Below, in pieces: positions 1 to 9,400 of a DNA stretch of 64,000 nt (within the stretch, counting starts at the first letter, position 1; each line of letters starts with the position of its first letter). This stretch comes from Nonomuraea ceibae. Lineage in GTDB: Bacteria; Actinomycetota; Actinomycetes; Streptosporangiales; Streptosporangiaceae. A model generated the notes under the pieces. It was given only the letters and a program-made list of their open reading frames with translations, did not search any database and was not told the origin of the DNA. The stretch is taken from contig NZ_JAHKRO010000031.1 in assembly GCF_019396325.1 (NCBI RefSeq), positions 1 to 64,000 on the forward strand, given 5' to 3'. A program made the position numbers and the translations under genes.

Positions 1-14
1 CGTGGGGGGGGGGG

Positions 15-345
15 CCGGGGGCGGGGCTGGGGGTGGGGCTGGGGCTGGGGCTGGGGCTGGGGCTGGGTTGGAGTTGAGGCTAGGCCGGGGCCAGGGCTGA
101 GGCCGAGTCGGGGTCGGGCTCTGGGATGGGGCCAGGGCGGGGTTATGGGACGGGGGCTGAGGCCGGGCCGAGTCGGGGTCGGGGTGCGGGACGGGAGTCG
201 AGGTCGGGCTGGGGTCGGGGCCGACGCAGGAGCCGAGGCCGGGCCGGGGCAGTGCCAAAGGCCCGGTGGGCAAGGTAAGAGGCCGGGCAGGCAGGTCGAG
301 GCCCGGGCCGGGCTGGCGCAGTGGTCAGGGCCGGGCTGGGGTTAG
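15..345. repeat. Degenerate G-rich repeat, no gene recognised
   Basis: The first ~350 bases hold no convincing gene. Around 37-66 there are about five clean copies of the hexamer GGGGCT. From 66 to about 345 the sequence decays into variants of GGGGCT, GGGTCG and GAGGCC with very strong G/C strand asymmetry. The G-runs could form G-quadruplexes on the plus strand. Short open frames here are pure low-complexity G/A/R/P and are not believed. It lies downstream of the MarR gene, which ends at 359. Confidence 0.6.
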
Positions 346-358
346 GGGGCGGGCGCGG

Positions 359-889
359 TTAGGAGGGGCGGGATTCGACGCTGGTCAGGAGGGTCTTGAG
401 GAGGCCGTCCAGGGTCTGGCGTTCGGCGGGGGTGAGGGCGGCGATGAGGGCGGTCTCGACCTCGGCGCGCAGGAGCATCGCCTCCATCCACAGGTCATGC
501 CCCCGGGCGGTGAGCTCGACGTCGACGCGCCGCCGGTCGGAGGTGCCGCGTACGCGACGGACGAGGCCGGACTTCTCCAGCGTGTCGAGGCGGCCCGTCA
601 TGCCCGCAGGTGACAGGAGGAGCTCGGCCGCCAGTTGGGAGGGCGTGGCGGTGCCTCCGGCGGCTACGAGGCGGTGCAGGGTCTCGTACTCGAAGTCCTG
701 CATCCCGACCTGGGCCAGCGCCGTCTCCTTGCTGTGGGCCAGGTGTTTCACCAGGACCTGCATGCGGGTGACGATGCCCTCCACGCGCTCGTCGTAGGGG
801 GCCTTGCCGCGCCAGCGGGCGAGATGACGGTCGACGGAGTCCTCCACGCGACGCACTATACGGCAGCAAGTATTTTGTTGACGAAACAT
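359..889 (-). CDS. MarR family transcriptional regulator
   Basis: Winged-helix MarR repressor of 176 residues, dimeric and DNA-binding in the cytoplasm. The middle carries the MarR core: TPSQLAAELLLSPAGMTGRL is the helix-turn-helix and the wing follows at RRVRGTSDRRRVDVELT. The N-terminal ~25 residues are Arg/Cys-rich and unlike the family, so translation may begin at the internal GTG codons preceding EDSVDRHL. It is divergent from the MFS gene at 916 with only 26 bases between starts, so it probably represses that exporter and itself. The ligand cannot be told from sequence. Confidence 0.85.
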   Translation of the reverse strand: MFRQQNTCCRIVRRVEDSVDRHLARWRGKAPYDERVEGIVTRMQVLVKHLAHSKETALAQVGMQDFEYETLHRLVAAGGTATPSQLAAELLLSPAGMTGRLDTLEKSGLVRRVRGTSDRRRVDVELTARGHDLWMEAMLLRAEVETALIAALTPAERQTLDGLLKTLLTSVESRPS

Positions 890-907
890 TAGCTGACGAA
901 TTAACGT
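871..907. promoter_or_regulatory. Divergent MarR/MFS control region
   Basis: This short AT-rich stretch separates the two divergent genes. A TTGACG (878-883) and a TAACGT (902-907) spaced by 18 bases could serve as -35/-10 for the MFS gene. The heptamer TGACGAA occurs twice (879-885 and 894-900) as a direct repeat overlapping the -35 and the MarR start codon, a plausible MarR operator. The role is inferred from position only. Confidence 0.4.
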
Positions 908-915
908 CGTGGCTC

Positions 916-2286
916 ATGACGAGACGGTTGCTGATCGGGCGTGCGCTGTCCGCGCTGGCCACGGCGTTGATCCCGACCACGCTCACCCTGGCGGTGCTGC
1001 GGGCCACGGGGAGTGCCGAGGACCTGGGTCTGGTCCTGGCGTGCGAGCTGCTGCCGCTGCTGCTGTGCCTGCCGGTGGCGGGGGTGGTCGCCGACCGGCT
1101 GCCGCCCGCGCGGGTCGTGCTGGTCGCCGACCTGGTGCGTTGTCTGGCTCAGGCGGGCATCGGGATCGAGCTGCTGGCGGGGGTGGGGCGGATCGCCGAT
1201 CTGGCGGTGCTGTCCGCCGTGACCGGGGTGGCGATCGCGTTCGGGATGCCGGCGGTGCCCCGGCTGGTGGTCGCCGTCGTTCCGCCGGACGCGCGGCTGC
1301 GGGTGAACGCGCGCATCGGCGTGGCCACCAGCCTGTCGAGCGTGCTCGCGCCCGCTCTGGCGGGCGGCGTCGTGCTGGCCGCCGGTCCGGGCTGGTCGGC
1401 GCTGCTCACCGCCGCCGTGTTCGCCTGCTCGGCCCTGACCCTCGGCGGCATCCGTACGAGCTCCGACTTGAAGGCGGGTGGCGTCGGGTCGGTCCCCGTG
1501 CCGGGTGGCGGAGGATCGGTTCCTGCGCCGGGTGGCATGGCGTCGAGCCCCGCGCTGGATGACGCCCGTACAGGGTCCACCTCGGCGACTGATGGCGTCC
1601 GTACGGGGTCGGCTCCGGCGGCGGGTGGCGTTCGTGCGGGGTCCGGTTCCGGGGCGGGAGGGCGGGCAGGCAGGGGGGCGTTCGGGCGGGAGCTGGCCGA
1701 GGGGTGGCGGGAGGTGCGGGCTCGGCGCTGGTTCGTGGCGGCGGTGCTGGGGCACGGGGTGTGGCACTTCGTGGCCGGGCTGTTCCTGACGCTGGGCCCG
1801 CTCACGGCGGTGAACGCGCTGGGCGGCGAGGCGAGCTGGGTGCTGATCGTGCAGTGCGGCACGGTGGGCCTGGTGCTGGGCGTGCTGGTGGCGCCGAGGC
1901 TGCCGGTGCGCAGACCGCTGGTGGCGGCGCAGGCCGGGGCGGCGCTGTACGTGCTGCCGCTGGTCGCGCTGGCCGTGCCGCTGCCCGCGTGGGGGATCGC
2001 GGGGGCGTACCTGGTGGCGATGTTCGGGCTGGGCGTGCTGAGCCCGCTGTGGGAGACGCTGCTGGCGGAGGAGATCCCGGAGGCGGCGCTGGGCCGGGTG
2101 CGGTCGTTCGACGGGCTGATCTCGTTCGCGTCGCGGCCGCTCGGGCTGGCGGTGGCGGCGCCGCTCGCGGGGGTGACGGGGATGCCGGGGCTGCTGGTGG
2201 CCGGGGCGGTGCTGGTGGCCGTGGCGAACCTGGCGGCGGTGGTCAGGTTTCCTGCAGCGCGGCCTCTCGCAGCACGCCGTCGCTGA
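916..2286 (+). CDS. MFS transporter
   Basis: Major facilitator superfamily membrane protein, 456 residues, about 12 hydrophobic segments. The first loop has GVVADRLPPARVVLVADL, matching the conserved MFS loop 2-3 motif. The N-half and C-half bundles are joined by an unusually long central linker (about residues 185-255) made of imperfect Gly/Ser/Ala/Pro repeats (GGVGSVPVPGG, DGVRTGSAPAAGG), which looks like a low-complexity expansion. It most resembles the 12-TM drug-efflux-type MFS proteins of actinomycetes; the substrate is unknown. It is paired with the divergent MarR gene. Its 3' end overlaps the end of the convergent ABC ATPase gene by 44 bases. Confidence 0.85.
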   Translation: MTRRLLIGRALSALATALIPTTLTLAVLRATGSAEDLGLVLACELLPLLLCLPVAGVVADRLPPARVVLVADLVRCLAQAGIGIELLAGVGRIADLAVLSAVTGVAIAFGMPAVPRLVVAVVPPDARLRVNARIGVATSLSSVLAPALAGGVVLAAGPGWSALLTAAVFACSALTLGGIRTSSDLKAGGVGSVPVPGGGGSVPAPGGMASSPALDDARTGSTSATDGVRTGSAPAAGGVRAGSGSGAGGRAGRGAFGRELAEGWREVRARRWFVAAVLGHGVWHFVAGLFLTLGPLTAVNALGGEASWVLIVQCGTVGLVLGVLVAPRLPVRRPLVAAQAGAALYVLPLVALAVPLPAWGIAGAYLVAMFGLGVLSPLWETLLAEEIPEAALGRVRSFDGLISFASRPLGLAVAAPLAGVTGMPGLLVAGAVLVAVANLAAVVRFPAARPLAARRR

Positions 2287-2941
2287 TCTCCAGGACCCGG
2301 TCGGCGAGCGTGATCAGGCCCGGGTCGTGGGTGGCGACCAGGGCGGTGACGCCTTCGCTGCGGACGAGGGCGCGCAGCAGTTGCATGATCTGCCGGCCGG
2401 TCTGGGAGTCGAGCTGACCGGTCGGCTCGTCGGCGACGAGCAGGCGGGGCCGGTTGGCGAGCGATCGGGCGATGGCGACGCGCTGCCGCTGGCCGCCGGA
2501 CAGCTCGTAGGGGCGCTGGTTGGCGTGCTGTTCGAGGCCGACGAGGGCGAGCAGCATGCGGATGCGCTTCTCGCGCTCCTCGACGGGGGTGCGGGCCAGG
2601 CGCATGGGCACGCCGACGTTCTCGGCCGCCGACAGCACGGGGATCAGCCCGAACGACTGGAACACGAACCCGACGACGTCGCGGCGCAGCGCGAGCAGGT
2701 TGTCCTCGGACAGCGAGGTGACCTCGTGCCCGGCGACGACCACGCGGCCGGCGTCGGGCCTGTCGAGGCCGCCGATCTGGTTGAGCAGCGTCGTCTTGCC
2801 CGATCCGGACCGGCCTCGGATGGCGACGAGCTCGCCGGGGTACGCCTCGAACGACACCTCCCGGAGCGCGACGACCTCCTTGGGCCCGCTGCGGTAGACC
2901 TTGCGGACGCCTTCGACGACGACGAGCGGCTCACTGCTCAC
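2243..2941 (-). CDS. ABC transporter ATP-binding protein (MacB/LolD type)
   Basis: ATPase subunit of 232 residues. Walker A is GRSGSGKTTLLNQ, the Q-loop is in FVFQSFGLIPVLS, the signature is LSGGQRQRVAIARSLA and Walker B is LLVADEPTGQLD. The DEPTG(Q/E)LDS form is typical of the MacB/LolD/FtsE subfamily that partners FtsX-like permeases. It is the last gene of a four-gene operon starting at 9552 and overlaps the preceding ATPase gene by 11 bases (2931-2941). The operon has two ATPases for two permeases, so it may form one heteromeric or two separate complexes. The substrate is unknown; mechanotransmission or lipoprotein/peptide export are family possibilities. Confidence 0.9.
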   Translation of the reverse strand: MSSEPLVVVEGVRKVYRSGPKEVVALREVSFEAYPGELVAIRGRSGSGKTTLLNQIGGLDRPDAGRVVVAGHEVTSLSEDNLLALRRDVVGFVFQSFGLIPVLSAAENVGVPMRLARTPVEEREKRIRMLLALVGLEQHANQRPYELSGGQRQRVAIARSLANRPRLLVADEPTGQLDSQTGRQIMQLLRALVRSEGVTALVATHDPGLITLADRVLEISDGVLREAALQET

Positions 2942-3854
2942 CGGACGGCTCCTCTCTCGCCGGCCATACCCCGATATGGTCGGATTCCAGCTCCAGGCGC
3001 ACGCGGCGCTCCATCTCCAGCGCGTTCATGAAGTCGCGCGGCAGCTGCAGGCGGCCCACGCGGTCGAGCACCGCGTACTCCTCGGCGATGATCTGGCCCT
3101 CGGCGTCCTCGCGGCGCAGCGTCTCGCTGCTGGTGCGGCCGTCGCGGATGCCGACGGTGCGGTCCACCTGCTCCGACACCAGCGGGTCGTGCGTCACCAC
3201 GACCACGGTGACGCCCAGCTCCCTGTTGGCCTTGCGCAGCGCGTCGAACACCTGCTCCGAGGTGTCGCTGTCGAGCTCGCCGGTGGGCTCGTCGGCGAGC
3301 ACGAGCTGCGGGCCGTTGGCGAGCGCGACCGCGATGGCCACCCGCTGCTGCTCGCCGCCCGACATCTCGGGCGTGGTCCGGTCGGCGCAGTAGCCGACGC
3401 CCAGGAGCTCAAGCAGCTCCGTCGCCCGGCCCCGCCTGGCCTTGCCGGCCAGCTTCATCGGCAGCTCGACGTTCTCCCGCGCCGACAGGTACGGCAGCAG
3501 GTTGCGCGCCGTCTGCTGCCAGATGAACCCGACCACCTCGCGCCGGTAGCGCAGCCGGTCCTTGGCCGTCATCGACAGCAGGTCCATGCCGCCCACCTTG
3601 GCGACGCCCGCCGTGGGCACGTCCAGCCCGGACAGCACGTTGAGCAGCGTCGACTTGCCGGAGCCGGACGCGCCGACGATGGCCAGCAGCTCGCCCTTCT
3701 GCACGAGCAGGTCGAGCCCCTGGAGGGCGACCACCTCGACGCCCTCGGTCTTGTAGATGCGCACCAGGTTGTCGCAGACGATGTGCGCGTCGCCGCCGAA
3801 GGCGGCCTTTCCCTTGCTGGCCTGCGCCTCCAGCTCGGACAGGGTCGGGTTCAA
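2931..3854 (-). CDS. ABC transporter ATP-binding protein with AbrB-like C-terminal tail
   Basis: 307 residues. Residues ~20-245 form a MacB/LolD-type ATPase: Walker A GASGSGKSTLLNVLSG, signature MSGGEQQRVAIAVALA, Walker B LVLADEPTGELDSD. About 60 extra residues follow the ATPase core. Within them, YAVLDRVGRLQLPRDF and the following VRLELESDHIGVW read like the swapped-hairpin AbrB/SpoVT fold. The start overlaps the stop of the upstream permease gene by 4 bases (3851-3854), so the two are translationally coupled. The tail could mediate dimerisation or nucleic acid binding; that is inference. Confidence 0.88.
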   Translation of the reverse strand: MNPTLSELEAQASKGKAAFGGDAHIVCDNLVRIYKTEGVEVVALQGLDLLVQKGELLAIVGASGSGKSTLLNVLSGLDVPTAGVAKVGGMDLLSMTAKDRLRYRREVVGFIWQQTARNLLPYLSARENVELPMKLAGKARRGRATELLELLGVGYCADRTTPEMSGGEQQRVAIAVALANGPQLVLADEPTGELDSDTSEQVFDALRKANRELGVTVVVVTHDPLVSEQVDRTVGIRDGRTSSETLRREDAEGQIIAEEYAVLDRVGRLQLPRDFMNALEMERRVRLELESDHIGVWPAREEPSGEQ

Positions 3855-6466
3855 GACAGATCACCCACTCGGAGTACGGCGCCGAGGCTGCGGCGGCGGC
3901 TGATGGCGGTGTGCGCGTAGGCGCCGAGCACGGCCACGAGGGTGAGCCCGGCGGCCAGCGCCGTCGGCGTGACCAGGTCGAGCTCGTAGTCGCCGACGGG
4001 CAGCCCGCCGGCGTAGGCGGACAGGTCGACGCCGGGCCCGAGCGCGGCGGGCAGGACGAGCCCGAGGGCCAGGCCCACCAGGGCGGTGACGAGGATCATG
4101 GGCATGACCTCCAGCACGGTCAGGCGTTGTGCCTGCCGGTCGGACAGGCCCAGCGTACGCAGGAACGACAGCGCCCTGGCCCGGTCGGCGGCGCCGATCA
4201 CCAGCGCGATGATCACCGCGACGAGCGCGTACGCGGACAGCGCGATCGTCACCACGAGCAGCGTGGTGCGGACGGTGCCGGTCAGCGGGTCGTCCTGGAT
4301 GTCGGCGAGCGCGGCGGCCTGCGTCCGCACGATCGTGTCGGGTACGGCGGCGCGCAGCGCCTCGGCGGACGCGGTGCCGCCGACGATCAGCGTGTTGACC
4401 ACCGGCCGCTGCCCGACGTCGAACGGCACCACGATGAACTTGCCCTCGGTGAAGAAGCCGGGCAGCGTCGGGGCGACGCCGGTCTCGGTGATCTTCAGCC
4501 GCGAGTTCCAGCCGATCTCGAACGTGCCGCGCCCCGCCAGCGCGGGCGAGACCACCGCCGGGATGCCGGACGGCGCGGTCCCCGCGGTGGGCAGCGTGAT
4601 CGGGGAGCCGCCGAGCAGCCCCTGCCAGCTCCGCAGGTCGACCGCGAGCAGCTCGGCCCGTTCCGGCGTGTGGCCGACCTGGACCGAGGCGTACTGCGCG
4701 GGCACCACGGCGGTCACGCCGGGCACCTGACGCACGCGCTCGATCGCCTCGGCGGGCAGCTCCATCCTGGAGGTGACGGTGGCGGGCGCGCCCACGCTCT
4801 GCCAGGAGGCCAGCCGCTGCGTGTCGCCGACGCCGCCGGAGACCACCGAGGCGAACACCGACACGCCCAGCGCCGGCAGCAGGATCAGCACCGGCAGCAT
4901 GCTGAACGAGCGCGCCCGGGCCGCCCGCGTCAGCCCGAGGAACGGCACGGCCGGCCGCATCCGGGCCGCGAGCCGTACCAGCAGGCGCAGCGGATAGGGG
5001 TAGCAGCGCATGGTGATCAGCCCCGCGGCGAGCGCGAGCGCGAGCGGGACCAGCAGCAGGAACGGGTCCTGCCCCTCGGTCCGCACGTCGGTCGTCAGCC
5101 CGCGCGTGCGCAGCAGGTAGGCCCCGGCCAGCGCCAGGCCGACGACCAGCACCTCCAGCGTGATCCGCTTGGCGGACGGCCGGGCGGTGGCCACGTCGTC
5201 GCGCCGCTCGTTCAGCGGGGTCCGGTGGGCGACGGCGATCCGCGCCGCCGCGAACGCCACCGCCACGACGACCACGAGCAGCGGGCCCGCGTGCACGAGC
5301 GGCAGCACCGGCCCGGGGAAGAGGTACGAGAGCGCGTACCCGGCCAGGGCGGCGGGCACGACGGCCAGCGCGACCAGCCCGGCGCCCGTCCCGGCGAGCT
5401 GCCGCAGCGCCCCGCCGCGCGCCCGCATCAGCCCGAGCGCGGTGTCCATCCGGTCGGCCAGGAGCTGCACGGCCAGCAGGATCACGCCGAGCGCGACCAG
5501 CAGCAGCCCGCCGAGCACCAGGTACATGACGGTCTGCGCGGTCGCCAGCCGGGCCTGGAACGAGCCGAGCATCTCCGGCAGCCCGGTCCGCAGGATCTGG
5601 CGCGGCAGCATCCCGTCGGCGACCTTCATCCGCCGCTCGAACTCTTTGATCGCCGGGAGCAGTTCGGGCACGTCGAGCGCGGTGGCCGCCTGCGTGCGCA
5701 GCGGCAGGATCCAGAAGTAGGTCAGGTTGCGGTCGCGCCCGCTGAGCTTGCTCAGGCCCTGGTCGGAGATCAGCGCGGTGGCGTGCACCTCCTCGTCGAG
5801 GCTGCCCGCCGGGCGGTTGAGCTGGAGGTTGATGACGTCCTGGTTGTGGCTCCAGTAGCGGTCGGCCGGGTCCTTGGCCTCGAAGGCGCCGACGACCTTG
5901 ACGGCGGCGTAGTTGTTCTCGCCGATGACCCGCGTGTCGCCGATCTTGATGCCGAGCGCCGACATGGACTCGCGGGCCATGCCCGCTTCGAAGAGCGTGA
6001 GCTCCTGGTTGTTCCAGGTGGTCGTGGTCGGCTCGCCGGGTGCCCGGCCCTCGACCCAGGTGACGCGGCGTTCCTGGTCGGACAGCCAGGCGAGGTTGAG
6101 GTACTGCTTGCCGCCCGTGCCGGAGATCGGCGTCCCGTACGTCTTCGCGCCGGAGTGGCCGGTGCCTGTGCCGGCGGGGGCGATCAGCCGGTCGAGCGGC
6201 GCGGGCAGCACCGCGCGCATGTCCTGCTCGAGCTCGTCGAAGGACTGGGCCCGGGTCAGGTCCTGGCCGGGGGAGTCGGTCGTCATCATCGTCGTCAGGT
6301 CGACCCGCTCGGCGGGCGCCTTCAGCAGCGCCTCGCGCAGCGCGGCGTCGAACGCCGCCTGCGTCACGCGCGGCAGCCCCGCCACGAGCAGGCACGCGCT
6401 CAGCGTCAGCGCGAGCAGCACGGCCACCGCGCCCAGGTGTACCCGGGCCAGGTGCAGGAGCTTCAC
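3851..6466 (-). CDS. FtsX-like ABC transporter permease
   Basis: 871 residues beginning with GTG at 6466, whose GTGA overlaps the stop of the upstream permease gene. The frame stays open for a further 186 codons upstream, but that part lies inside the neighbouring gene and is Arg/Ala/Gly nonsense. The protein begins with a membrane anchor (VLLALTLSACLLVAGL), then a large extracytoplasmic domain of ~280 residues, then two blocks of transmembrane helices around further periplasmic-type domains, ending in an FtsX core. This is the two-FtsX-domain layout of large actinobacterial MacB-like permeases. It is followed by the two ATPase genes. Confidence 0.88.
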   Translation of the reverse strand: MKLLHLARVHLGAVAVLLALTLSACLLVAGLPRVTQAAFDAALREALLKAPAERVDLTTMMTTDSPGQDLTRAQSFDELEQDMRAVLPAPLDRLIAPAGTGTGHSGAKTYGTPISGTGGKQYLNLAWLSDQERRVTWVEGRAPGEPTTTTWNNQELTLFEAGMARESMSALGIKIGDTRVIGENNYAAVKVVGAFEAKDPADRYWSHNQDVINLQLNRPAGSLDEEVHATALISDQGLSKLSGRDRNLTYFWILPLRTQAATALDVPELLPAIKEFERRMKVADGMLPRQILRTGLPEMLGSFQARLATAQTVMYLVLGGLLLVALGVILLAVQLLADRMDTALGLMRARGGALRQLAGTGAGLVALAVVPAALAGYALSYLFPGPVLPLVHAGPLLVVVVAVAFAAARIAVAHRTPLNERRDDVATARPSAKRITLEVLVVGLALAGAYLLRTRGLTTDVRTEGQDPFLLLVPLALALAAGLITMRCYPYPLRLLVRLAARMRPAVPFLGLTRAARARSFSMLPVLILLPALGVSVFASVVSGGVGDTQRLASWQSVGAPATVTSRMELPAEAIERVRQVPGVTAVVPAQYASVQVGHTPERAELLAVDLRSWQGLLGGSPITLPTAGTAPSGIPAVVSPALAGRGTFEIGWNSRLKITETGVAPTLPGFFTEGKFIVVPFDVGQRPVVNTLIVGGTASAEALRAAVPDTIVRTQAAALADIQDDPLTGTVRTTLLVVTIALSAYALVAVIIALVIGAADRARALSFLRTLGLSDRQAQRLTVLEVMPMILVTALVGLALGLVLPAALGPGVDLSAYAGGLPVGDYELDLVTPTALAAGLTLVAVLGAYAHTAISRRRSLGAVLRVGDLS

Positions 6467-9400
6467 TGGTCCTCCCCGATCCGCAGGACCCGGCCGAGCC
6501 CTTGCCTGCGCAGGTTGCGCGCGAGTCCCGCGACGATGGCGAACAGCACCAGCGCCACCAGCGCGAGCATGCCCGCGGTCGCGAGCCACGGAATGTCGAG
6601 CAGCACCGACGGCGTGACCGCCGCCGCCTGCCCGGTCAGCACGATGTGCGGCACGACGAGGTTGCCCACGACCACGGCGAGCGCGGTGCCGGCCACCAGC
6701 GACAGCCCGACGACGAACGCCTGCTCGACGGCCAGCAGCCCGAACACCTGCCGGAAGCTCACGCCGAGCGCCCGCAGGATCGTGAACTCCGACATCCGCT
6801 CGCGCGCCGCGACGGTCGCGTTCACCAGGAAGCCGAGGGCGGCGAACACGAGCGCGGCCAGGAAGCCGAGGATGAGCGCGCCCTGGAGCCCGCTGGCCAG
6901 CGGGTCGTCCTGCAGCTCGGCGGCCAGCCGCCGCTGGTCGGTCACGGTGACGTTCCACTGCGGGTTGACGCGCAGCGCCGCCGTCGCCGCGCTCGTCTCG
7001 CCGTCCTCGGTGGCCAGCCACCACTCCGTCGCCGGTCGCGGCAGCAGTGCCGCGGACAGGCCGTGCTCCTGGAGCGTCGTCCAGTCGGCCAGCAGCGCCG
7101 GCTGGGCGGGGTCCGTCGTGGGCATCCGGTCGACGACGCCGGCGAGCGTGACGTCGATGACGCGGCGGTCCAGGTTGATCCGCCCGGTCTGCCCGGCGGT
7201 CAGCTTGCTGGCGGCGGCCAGGTCGGCGGTCATGACGACGGGCAGCGGGCCCGGCTTCGGCAGCGGAGCGAACGTCCGCAGGACGGGCAGGTCGCCGACC
7301 ACCTCCATGCTGACCTGGGGCGCGCCGAGGTCACGGCCGTCGGCGGCCAGGCCGGACACGGTGACGGTCACGGCCGCCTCCTCGACGGGCGGCGGCGTGG
7401 CGACGAACCCGCGGACCGTCAGCGGGTATGCGATCTTCCCGGTCTTCCCGCCCAGCCACTTGAGGTCCACCCGGCCGGTGTTCTGCTGGTCGACGGTGAC
7501 GGGCAGGTCGTGCCAGACGCCGAGCGCGTCGGAGATCCGCGCCCGCAGCGGCCAGACGCGGTTCGTGCGCACCTCCGCGGTGAGCGTGGTGGGCTGTCCC
7601 GGCAGTTCGAGGCCGGTGGCCTCGGCCCGGCCGGCGACCAGGCCGCGCGACATCGCCCCGACCGACTGCGCCGACAGGTCGGGCCGAAGCTGGAAGAGCC
7701 GCTCCAGCTTGCCGCCGTCCAGGGCGAGCAGGGTGACGGTCTGGCCGCTGAGGTCGACCTGGCCGCGGAAGGCGGGCGAGGCCGCGGTGACGCCGGGCAG
7801 GGCGGTGAACGCGGTGCCGCGCCCGGACACGCCCAGCTCGGGCGATTCGGGCGGCCCGGACAGCCGCAGGTCGGCGCCCGCCTGGTGGCGGGCCTGGTCG
7901 AGCTGGGAGGCCCGCCAGGTGGAGGCCGTGGCCATCGACACGATGCCGATCGCGATCGCCATGGTCAGCAGCAGCGCGGGCCCGGAGTAGCGCAGCGGCC
8001 GCCTGCTGACCTGCCACGCGCCGAGCGCGGGGGCCAGGCTGGGCCGCTTGGCCGTGAGCCGTTCGGCCAGCCGGGAGATGCGCGGCACCAGCCGCAGGCC
8101 GAGCATGCCGCCGGTGAGCAGCGCCAGCGCCGGGCCGGAGATGATCAGCGGGTCGATGCCCAGGCCGCCGCCGGCGGTCGTGGTGACGGGCGCGCCGTAG
8201 TGCTGGAGCTGCCAGATCGCCAGCGCCGCCACCACCAGCAGCGCCAGGTCGGCGCCCGCGCGCTGGATCAGCCCGCGCCCGCCGCCGCGGCCCCGCGACG
8301 CCTGCTCCTCGACGTACGTGCGCCGCGCCCCGGCCAGGGCGGGCAGCATGAGCAGCACGGCCGAGGCCAGCGCCACGCCCGCGGAGACGAGGAACGTGCC
8401 CAGGTCGGCGACGGGCGCCAGCCGGACGCCGGAGGCGGCGATCCACGGCAGCATGTTGATGAGCGCGAGCAGCGGCGGCGCGAGGAACGGCGCGGCGACC
8501 GCGCACGGCACCGCCACCAGCAGCGCCTCACCGCCCGCCAGCCCGGCCAGGCGCAGCGTCCCGGCGCCGCGCGAGCGCAGCAGCGCCACCTCCATCCGCC
8601 GGTGGTCGGCCAGCAGGCGGGCGGTCAGCATGAGCGCGTACGCGGCGAGCAGCAGCAGTTGCAGCACCGGGATGAGCATCGTGGAGCGGGCGACCAGCGA
8701 GGCGGTGTCGAGCTGGGTCAGCACCTCGGCCAGCCGCGTGGTCGTCTGGCAGGACGGGCAGCCGCCGGACTTGAGCGCCTCGGGCAGCTCGTCCACGGCG
8801 GCGGCGAGCGGGCGAAGCTGCTCGGGCGTCAGGTCGCGCACGGCGGGGACGAGCGTCCACGTGGTCGTGACGTGGGTGGCGAACTTGGACAGGAACGTCT
8901 CGCGCGGCACCATCAGCGGCCCGTACGTGGTGAACTGCCCGCTCTCCACGCCCCGGCTGAGCAGCTGCTCGCCGGTCCAGCGGTCGCCGAACGGGTCGTC
9001 GAGCTGGAAGACGCCGGTGATGCGCACCTTGACGGTCTTGCCGTCGAGCCGGCCCTCGGTGCTGATCTCCTGACCGGCCGTCAGCCCTGACGCCGAGGAC
9101 GCCGACAGCGGGATCGCCGCCTGCACCACGTCGCCGCCGGACTCGGGCCAGGTGCCGGAGACTAGCTTGGCGTGCTTGTCGAGCCCGTCGTAGGCGCCGA
9201 ACCTGAGCAGCTCGGGGACCTTGCGGTCCTGCTGGCCGGGCATCGCGTACGAGTCGGAGCGGAAGCTGGTGGAGATCTCGGCCGGCACGCCCCCGAAGGC
9301 CTCGGCGGCGGCGTCGCGTACGGTCTTGTCCTGCCTGCCGAAGTCCTCGGCCGTCACCGGGGCGTTCACGGTGACGGCGATCTGCCGCAGCGGCGCGGTC

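Noticed and set aside
6467..7024. 186-codon upstream extension of the second ABC permease
   Set aside because: It lies wholly inside the neighbouring permease gene, is Arg/Ala/Gly-rich nonsense, and the GTG at 6466 gives a coupled start and a membrane anchor.
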